In this document: positions 56,741 through 64,000 of the stretch, piece by piece
How positions within the stretch are numbered: the first letter of the stretch is position 1
Layout: each line of letters opens with the position of its first letter
Origin: Oreocharis arfaki
Lineage: Eukaryota > Chordata > Aves > Passeriformes > Paramythiidae
Assembly: GCA_013398015.1 (NCBI GenBank)
Contig: VZRR01013705.1
Coordinates: 111,670-175,669, forward strand
Length of the DNA stretch: 64,000 nucleotides
Direction: 5' to 3'
The notes under the pieces: model-generated
Databases searched by the model: none
What the model was told of the DNA's origin: nothing
Seen by the model: the letters and a program-made list of their open reading frames with translations, nothing else
Program-made: the position numbers and the translations under genes

Positions 56741-58984
56741 TTCCCTCACTGAATGTAGTCCTGGCTGCTGCTGAGTTTATTTTTTGGGCAATCAGCTGTT
56801 CCTTGGGCCCAGCACTGGAGCCTGCAGCTCTCCCAGTGCTGAGGCCACGGCACTTGCTGGCGTCACAGCACGAGCCACCCTCTGCCTCAGCTGTCTGGCA
56901 CACAGCTGGTGCTCGGCTCAGGCTTCCCGTTCCTGGAGGCTCCTGCACCCGCTCTCCCCATGGCTTCTTCCCTCCAAACCCGCCCAGGACCACACACGGG
57001 GAGGGCTGACCCTGGGATGCTCCTCAGAGGGCCCAGTGCTGGCTGTCCCATGACCACACACTTAACTCTTGGGTGACACCACTCTCTGTGTGTCCCTTCA
57101 TCTGGATGTAAGTGAACAAACTCTGGGAATAGGAGGGTTTGGAGCTGCAGGGATTGACCAGGTATGGTCCTGAGGCTGCACCTGGGAGCACTTTGTGCTG
57201 GGAGAGGAGAGCTGTTGGGCTCTCCCCGGTTCTAGTCCTTGAGGCTTGTGCTTTTTGAGCCCCTCGCTCCTGCGCATCCCAGGGAGGGCCCCCAGCAGCA
57301 GATGGGGGCTCAGCCATTGGGCATTGGTTGCTGCAGGGGTCAGTGCCCCTCTCAGCGGACACAGGGTGGGCTTTCCAGTGATGCTGGCTGCTTGTTACAG
57401 GAGAGGGAATTAAAATCCGTGCAGCTGTTACCTCCAACACTTTTGTGATGGTTTCCTTCATCCCTGTGTTTCACGGTGGGGTCACAGCCCTTCGGGTGGG
57501 GGTGCTGTATTGAGGGGCTGCACCCCAACCCAAGGCTGGGCTTTGGGGAGGGCTGTGGCCTTCCCTCTGTGCCCAGCAGCTCGTAGTCCCTTGCTGTCAC
57601 TGAGTGCAGGTTTGTGACAGCACAGCACAAGCTCCTGTTAGATTCCTAGCTCCCATTAGCATTCCCTGGCTGTGCAGCCTGTTCCCCCTCCGTGTGTTAG
57701 CCGTCAGTGCCACCAAGCCTTCAGGAATGAGGACAGACAGCTCTGCACCCCAGCTTTGGGGGGCACAAGGACGTGTGGGGCTGATGGAGGTGAGGAGACC
57801 CCCCAGGCTGAAGGTGGGAACTTCTGACCCAAGGTAGGAGCAGGGTGGACTGTCTGCTGTAGTGCCCCAGGAGCACAGCCCTCCCCAGGGGTGTGCACAG
57901 AGCCTCCCTGGGATTTTGGAACCCCTTTCTCCACTCTCCTCCTCGCTCAGCGTCACAAATTTCACTGCTGGTTTGTTACTCGAGCGTCGTGAGCGTGACC
58001 TTGCTCAGGAAGGTTTCTGCATTGCTATGCTTTATGATTTCACAATTAGAGACACTGGCTACAAGTTGCCCACGTGTGGAAGTTAAAGGCTGAGACATCT
58101 GTCAGATGAACCAGGACCTTCACTCAGTTTTGTTTTCTTTAACATACTCAAGTGCTGGTGAAGATGTTTGAGGCAAATTCTAGTTTTGAAATAGTTTGCT
58201 CTTCAATCTTTTCCTGATCTTGCTGCATAGCTGGGGCTGCCCAACCTGTCTGCACTTTGGTTAATGATGTTTGGTGATTCTAGTGTTACTTGGGTCAAGA
58301 CTAAAAGTCATTTTTTTAAAAACAAAGTGTTTCTTCCAAATAAACAGGGAAGATGTTTTGCTACTGCCCAATTGCTTCTTTCTCCAGTTTCAGCTGTGGG
58401 ACAGTTCTCACCAAAGACTTGATTTCACAGGAAAGCAAAACAGCAGCAGTGTCAGGGCTGGAGCTGCCCCACACCTGGGATAGCAGCACCTCCTCGTGCA
58501 GCAGCGGAACATGCATTCATTAGTGGAGTCCTTGAAGGAGATGACTGTGACCACCCAGCTCTTGCTGGGGTTGGATGTATAGAGAACACACTTTAGCACC
58601 AAGGCAGCCAGGAGGGACCCGATAGCATGTTGGGCACAGATTTTTCAGAGAGGGAAGGAGATTCACCTTCAGAGCTGCCCTTCTGTCCATAAACAGCTCA
58701 TGTGGTCCATGGGGTGGGCTGGAGCCCTCTGAGTTCGCTTCCCTCAGTGTCACCTGAGGACAGAGGAAGCCAAATCTGCTGAGCTCCCCAGCTGCCGCCT
58801 CAGCTTGGTGAGTGGAGAGAACTTGCACCAGCGCCGGGGCAGCACCAGAAGAGAAGATGGGGTTTCTCACTCCCCTGAGGGCAAAGAGCTGCTCCTGCCT
58901 CCAGCAGCTTTTGCTCTGTCACACCCCCGGGGGGGATCAGGGCGTGGGCTGGAGCCTCAGAGTGGCTCCGGGCTCGAAGTCTGT

Positions 58985-59060
58985 GAAATAGGTTTTATTG
59001 CTGGAATTTCACAGCTCGAGAAACTGAGGCAGCTGTGACGGTGGCCAAGGCAAGCAGCTC
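58985..59060 (-). repeat. Possible MIR-like SINE relic
   Basis: The words 'cagctcgagaaactgaggcag' and 'gtggccaaggcaagcag' resemble the reverse complement of the MIR 3' half. The match is short and diverged. Confidence 0.4.
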
Positions 59061-60189
59061 GAGGACTCTGCCCACCACGGCTGTCCCGGTGTTTTGGTGG
59101 TTCAGCAGCCCGGGGAAGCCCCGCGCTCCCTGGGAGAAGCGGGTGCAGGGATTTGGCCGCAGGCACGGCGGCCGAGGCCAATACCGGGCGCCTGTCAGAC
59201 CGTGACGGAGCCGGGGTGTTCGGGGTTGGAGTCGCAGCTACACCACTTGTGCCTCCCTGAGCAGCACTAGGGGCTAGGAGGAGTTAAAAAAACCCAAAAA
59301 GCTCTTTCTGAAGCCAGGGGAGCACGGTTTTTCCTCTCTTTGTACTCATCGTGCCGCATGTGCTGTCCTTGCTCCGACCGTGTGGATTTGGCGCTGCTCC
59401 CCAGCGCCTTCCTGTCATTAGGATTCCCTGGATTGCTGCTGCCTTCCTTCTTCCAGCCGGGCTCTTCCTGTCCTCGGCACTGACAGGAGCTCCCGCACCT
59501 CTCCCGGGTCCCCCGTAGCCACGGGGGGACACAGTTACAGTAATGATGTGCTCCTTTGATCATCCCTGCGCCGAGGGTGTGGGTACGCTGCAGGCGTGCT
59601 CCTTGGGAGCTGGGGACACATTGTGGCACCTCTGGCACCCTGCAGTGCCCCCGCCTGCGGGACCTGCCCCTGGGGCTGTTCCGGAGCCTGGCAGGAGCGT
59701 TGGTCGCTGCCCTGAGAGAGGCCGGGATTTGCAGGGGGCTCAGCTGGAGGGCTGACCCTGTGCTGGCCGTGTCCCTGTGGGAACTGGTCACGCCACCACA
59801 GCCCACCTGCTCCCCGCCACCAGCACCCCACACGACCCTCCTGACCGGGCACAGACCCAGCGTCACGCCCCGGGTCGCTGCTGGCCCGGTGGGCGTTGTT
59901 ACAGGCATTTTGGGGTGAGCGTGGCTGGCTCGGGACAGAAGTTTGCGGAGCATCCCTGCTCCTGCCTCCGCTCTCCCGCCGCTCCTCCTGCTGAGGCAGA
60001 GCCCCGAGGGGCGTCGGGGGCGATGCGGGTGCTGTGGTGGAGGCCCGCGGGCATCGTCACCGTCCGTCCACCCCTCCGTCCGCCCGTCGGTCCACGCGGG
60101 GCCCCATGCGCCGAGTGAGTCCGTCTTTCCATTGTTCAAACAATCTCTTTTCCACACGCGGTGCCAAAGGCTCCCCGCTCGCTCCCGCA

Positions 60190-60320
60190 CGCGCCAGTAT
60201 ATTTAGCTGCCTCTAAGCCTCTACCTTTCCTTATATAGGAGAGGCCAAACGAATTTCTCACTCTCATTATTAATAGCCTGAGAGGAGCTCTTAGGAGGCT
60301 GCCAAAAATAGCAGGCAAAC
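60190..60320. promoter_or_regulatory. TATA/CArG-like and MEF2-like cluster
   Basis: Within a GC-rich domain, about 120 bases carry TATATTTAG (60198-60206), CCTTATATAGG (60229-60239, reading CCTATATAAGG on the minus strand), ATTATTAATAG and CCAAAAATAG (60302-60311). These resemble MEF2 sites and a TATA box, or an SRF CArG box with seven rather than six A/T bases. This is a candidate promoter or muscle-type enhancer with no linked gene identified. Confidence 0.35.
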
Positions 60321-61052
60321 AGAGCGCACCCGGGGTGGGGAGGGTGTCGTGGCAGGCAGGGAGCCGTCGGGGCCGCCGCGGGAGGGATGCCACGCTGCTG
60401 GTCCTGGCTTTTCCCTTTGGGAACCACACTAAGGTGTCTCCCAGCATCCTGCCCCGGGCAGGGGGTCCCCCACGCCCTGCCAGCTCTCCGCAGGTAGGAC
60501 CGGCGGGGCTCCGGGTGGGCAGAGCAGCCCTGTACCCCCGGACTTGACGGCTGGGGATGCTGGAACAACCGCCCCGTGGGTGTTGGGGACACCTCAAGCG
60601 GGTGGCCTGGGGCAACCCAGGGATCTCCATCCCCACGGGATACCCCTGGCCATGGGGATCTCGTGTGGCTGAAGTGGTGACAGGTTTTACCCTTCTGTAC
60701 ACTCCACGAGCTCCGCTTTGCCCTCGAGCTGCCCTAGGCTGCTGCTGGGCCCGGCGGTGTGTGCCGGCTCCCCCCACGACATGTCTCTGGGACCCCCGCC
60801 GGGCACCTGGGGGGCGTGGGGCAGGTGGCAGAGCTGGCCGGCTGTCTGTGTGCTGGTGGCAGCCCTGGCTGCCTCGGTCCGGGAGGGAGAGGGTTTCTCA
60901 GCAGAGATCACCCACGCACCGTCCCCAGAATTGGGCACATGTGCCGGGACACCGAGCCTGGGATGGGGCGAGCGAGGAGGGAGCTTCGGGGTGCCCAGCG
61001 GACGAGGGGGTCTTCAACTGCACCCGGAGATGTTGCATCCCAGGGTCTGCCT

Positions 61053-61081
61053 TAAATCCCTCCCTCCTCCCTCCCTCCCTG
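61053..61081. repeat. (CTCC)n polypyrimidine tract
   Basis: About 28 bases of CTCC/CCCT repeats in the GC-rich flank. Confidence 0.85.
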
Positions 61082-63857
61082 GCGAGGAACTTCTCCCGCT
61101 GAACCGGAGGATGCTGCAAGCTCCTGCGGACGAGCCGGAGGAGTCCTATGGCAAAGTCAAGGCGAGCGGGGAAGCAGCGTGCTCGTGCCGGGTGTCACCG
61201 CAGCTCGCTGTCGCCAGCCCAGCCTGCTGCGGCCGGTGTCACCTCCAGGACCGTGAGTGGCCTTGCGGGCGGGAGGTGCGGGATCTGCGGGGGGCAAGCG
61301 GGGCTTTCCCCGCCGCCCACGTTTAACCTTCAGCGAGCCCGGCCGGTGCTGAGCCCGCCGGGGCCGGGGATGCTGCTGCTGCTGGGCTCCGGAAGCGGCT
61401 CGGCGTGGGCAGGGGGGAACACCCTGGGGTGGGGGTCACCGCAGCCTCCCCTGCTTGGAGCCAGCCCGGGTGGAGGCGGAGGAGTGGGGTGCAGCAGCAA
61501 CTCTCTGTGTGGCTGCGGGGGCAATGAGCCCCCCCCCGGCAGGTCCCGGCGGCAGAGGGGTCCTGGATGGTGAGTGCTCGGCTCTGCGGGCAGCACCCGG
61601 CCCTTCTGCCTGCGGGTGTCCCCCCGCACCGGCGCCGGTCACCCCCTCTCCAGGGAGCCGAAGTGCCCTCGGCCACGCAAAGCGGGGACACCCCACGCCT
61701 GTGGGATGGGGTGGGAAGGGAAACCCAACTCCTAGGCACCTCGGCATCGCATTTGGGGCTCGCACGGGGCGAAGTGCTGACCACCATGGCTGGGTGCACC
61801 ACGCACCCACAGCCCCGACACGGGCAATGCCGCGGGCAAAGGGGCGGCAGGACGGGAGCCGGGGTGCTCTCCCAGGCATCCTGTGCCAGCGCTCCCCTTG
61901 CACCCACCTCCCTCCTCCTTGCTGAGCCTCTCGGTATTTTATAAGCCACTCAGCAGCTGCTGCAGTGGGTTTGCCGGGGATGGATGAGCCGGGGGAAGCC
62001 GGCTGGGGGGGCAGCGCTGGATGGGAAAACTTGGAAAGGTCCCTGCGGGGCAGCGGCTGCAGAGCTCGGCCGGGGACGCGGCGCTGGTGGAGCCGGGAAA
62101 AAAAAGGCTCTTCCTTTTATAGCCAGGCTGGGGTTGTTGGGTGCCTGCGGGCGCGTGGGTGCTACCACGGCCAGCCCCGGCAGCCCCCCGGCTCCTCCAC
62201 CTCGCCCTGTCTGCCCCTGGTGCCCACAAACGACCCTGCTCGGGCAAGAAGCTGCTCTCGGGGCAAGTGGAGAACATGGGGAGCTGCCCTGGCCGGGGAC
62301 TCTCTGCCGGTCTGCGGGCACGGAGAATTCGTGGAAGGGGGGCTTCCCCAGGCCACAGCTCCCTGGTGGGTTTCGGCTCGGGGTCTGCAGTTGCCAAAGG
62401 CAGCGCTGGGGCTGGGGAGGGCTCAGGGATGCCTGCAGTGGTGGGGGCACGCCCAGGGCTGCAGAGGGCTTGGTGGTGATGACTGAGAATGTCTGGGCGC
62501 AGAGAGGGCAGTGGGGAAGAGCCGGTGTGTGGAACAGGGCAAGGGCAAGGAGGGGTGGTGGGAAGAGGCAGGAGTGGCCTGGGCTGGAGTTGGGGGACAC
62601 GAGGTGTCCCTGATGCAGTGAGCATCCCGTGGAGCTGGATGCAGCCCTCCAAGGTCACTGGGAGAGCCTGGCCGAGGGCTGTGGGAGCTGTGCCATGGGG
62701 TGCGGCTGTATGGGCCCCTTGGTCTGGGGTATCTCTAATACCCAGTCCTGGGAGGTTGCCCAAGGTCAGCCGAGGTGACTGGAGATGAACTCGGCTGCGA
62801 TGTGAGAGCCCGGACGCTGTGTCCTGGCTTTACAGTTTCAAGGTGGGTGCAGCGATGAGCTTTTGGCTCCCACGAAACTCTGGCAGCCCTGCCAGTCTCT
62901 GGGACCCCGGCAGTGCTAGAGCAAATCCTCACAGCAGCATCACCCTGCACTGCAGGGCCGGCAGAGCCCCAGGGCTCGAGTGGGTGCATCTCTGCAGCGT
63001 CTGGCCTCAGGACACGCACTCAGTTGGATCTGGGGAGGGACAGGGGTGCTGCTCCAGCCAGACACGCTCTGCCCCACCACTGCTGCTGGGCTGGGCACTT
63101 GTCTTGTGTCCTGGGAGCCGTGTCTGGGATCTTCAGGGCCAGATCATGGGGACCAGCCATGCGGGAGCTCCTGGGGTGCTGGCAGAGCATCCTGGGGGGA
63201 CCATGGCTGAGTCATGCTGTGCCCCACGGAAAGGGTTGGTGTCTCAGGGGCCAGTCGAGCAGCGGCTGTGCTGCCTGTGGGTGCTGTGAGCAGGGCCGGT
63301 GACGTGAGGCTGTACTTGGCACCCGGTGGCTCCTTGCAGGGAGCCGCGGCGCGTGTGGCCACGGCTCCCGGCGCTGAGTCACGGCCACACCACGTCCGGC
63401 CAGCCCCGCGTCCCTCCTGCCCACGGCCGGGCCCTGCGCGCACCTCTCACTGCCCTGTCCAGGGAGGGAGCAGCCCTGGGAACCCAGGGACACTCCCTGT
63501 GCCTGCCATTGTCCCGCTCCAGCTGCAGATTGAGGGGCAGGAAGGTCCCCGGGGTCAAGGCGCGTTTGGGTGGTGGTGACACTCATCCCCTCTGTCACCC
63601 TGTCCTGCCCAAGCTGTGCTGGGCTCTCGGAGCCCCCCCACAGCTCCACCAGGGTCTGAAGCCCCTGAGCTCTCAGCTGAACCACCCCTCTCATGGGCAA
63701 AGGCATCTCCGGCCTTCCCTGTCCAGGGCTGCTGCGTGGGGAGATGGGTGGGAAGGGCCCAGAGCCCCATGTCCTTCTCCTGGCCCTGCAAACGAGGTGG
63801 GCAGGGCCATGGGGGTGTGGCAGGTGAGTGCCCCCCCTGAGCTGGCCCAGGGGGGCC

Positions 63858-63882
63858 TTAATTAGCTTAGCCTGCTAATTAA
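63858..63882. promoter_or_regulatory. TTAATTAGC inverted repeat (homeodomain-type module)
   Basis: The arm TTAATTAGC (63858-63866), a 7-base spacer TTAGCCT, and the exact reverse complement GCTAATTAA (63874-63882), followed by another CTAAT core. Two TAATTA cores in mirror arrangement amid G+C-rich DNA suggest a dimeric homeodomain site. Confidence 0.4.
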
Positions 63883-63979
63883 CACTAATCTGGAACCACT
63901 GTTCAGGCACACAGACAGAGGGATTTGGGGTGTGGAGTTTCCTGGCGATGGCAGGGGAGCGAGCTGGTGCATCCTGACC

Positions 63980-64000
63980 CAGAGCAGCAGCAGCAGCAGC
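63980..64000. repeat. (CAG)n tract at window end
   Basis: Five to six CAG/AGC repeats run to the last base of the window; the true length is unknown because the window stops here. Confidence 0.8.

Larger units (their letters stand above)
56741..64000. other. GC-rich right flank, no gene recognised
   Basis: Seven kb beyond KIAA0319L. Open frames are many because of the GC content, but none shows a known domain, and they overlap on both strands. In human the next gene on this side is ZMYM4, in tail-to-tail orientation; no zinc-finger MYM-type exon is visible here. Contents noted are a MIR-like piece, a TATA/MEF2-like module, polypyrimidine repeats and a TAATTA inverted repeat. Confidence 0.6.

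Noticed and set aside
59267..60190. Long 307-codon minus-strand open frame
   Set aside because: It lies in GC-rich sequence where stops are rare, is overlapped by equally long frames on the other strand, has biased composition and no recognisable domain.
60190..60320. A miR-1/miR-133 hairpin inside the window
   Set aside because: I looked for the conserved miR-1 and miR-133 mature words on both strands and did not find them, so the muscle microRNA idea is kept only as a hypothesis for sequence beyond the window.
60781..61102. Signal-peptide-like start (MSLGPPPG followed by a hydrophobic stretch)
   Set aside because: No conserved domain follows, no convincing splice context exists, and chance hydrophobic stretches are common in GC-rich frames.
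61939..62763. 274-codon minus-strand open frame
   Set aside because: Low-complexity Pro/Ser/Ala-rich translation overlapped by plus-strand frames of similar length; best explained by base composition.
1..64000. CRISPR arrays, operons, phage or bacterial defence systems
   Set aside because: No regularly spaced repeats and no prokaryotic gene structure; everything identifiable is vertebrate, with introns.

Overview
The window is a piece of a bird chromosome. It holds intron-rich vertebrate genes, short truncated CR1-type retroposon tails typical of avian DNA, old MIR-like SINE relics, very GC-rich CpG islands and compact introns. The gene order matches the human 1p34.3 neighbourhood KIAA0319L - NCDN - TFAP2E, read in the opposite direction. 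I infer a GC-rich avian microchromosome. The species cannot be named from the sequence alone.

Layout. Positions 1-14873 are most simply intron 3 of TFAP2E. I find no exon there, only repeats, a few AT-rich candidate regulatory blocks and the left edge of a CpG island. Positions 14874-15814 carry the first three coding exons of TFAP2E (transcription factor AP-2 epsilon, minus strand). Its DNA-binding and dimerisation exons must lie to the left of the window. Positions 15815-21977 are intergenic: the TFAP2E promoter and CpG island, then ordinary sequence with a striking homeodomain-type palindrome near 20.38 kb. Positions 21978-25324 are the complete six-exon coding region of NCDN (neurochondrin, minus strand, 716 aa). 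Positions 25325-25700 are a head-to-head promoter interrupted by a 97-base assembly gap. Positions 26733-55214 are the complete 20 coding exons of KIAA0319L (plus strand, 1105 aa), with an inferred non-coding first exon near 25.6 kb. Every splice phase joins correctly in both complete genes. The KIAA0319L 3' UTR probably runs to about 56.74 kb. From there to 64000 no gene is recognised; the stretch is GC-rich and holds two compact AT-rich candidate regulatory modules.

How the genes relate. NCDN and KIAA0319L share a divergent CpG promoter and are both neuronal or broadly expressed membrane-trafficking-linked genes. TFAP2E is a developmental regulator. The spacers around it and within its large intron contain TAAT-rich blocks that look like tissue-specific enhancers. 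No bacterial, phage, CRISPR or defence-type system is present. The most unusual items are a perfect 15-bp-arm hairpin in KIAA0319L intron 16, a 1258-bp LTR-like insertion beside its transmembrane exon, two TAATTA palindrome or inverted-repeat modules, a TATA/MEF2/SRF-like cluster at 60.2 kb, and a three-codon upstream ORF created only by splicing.
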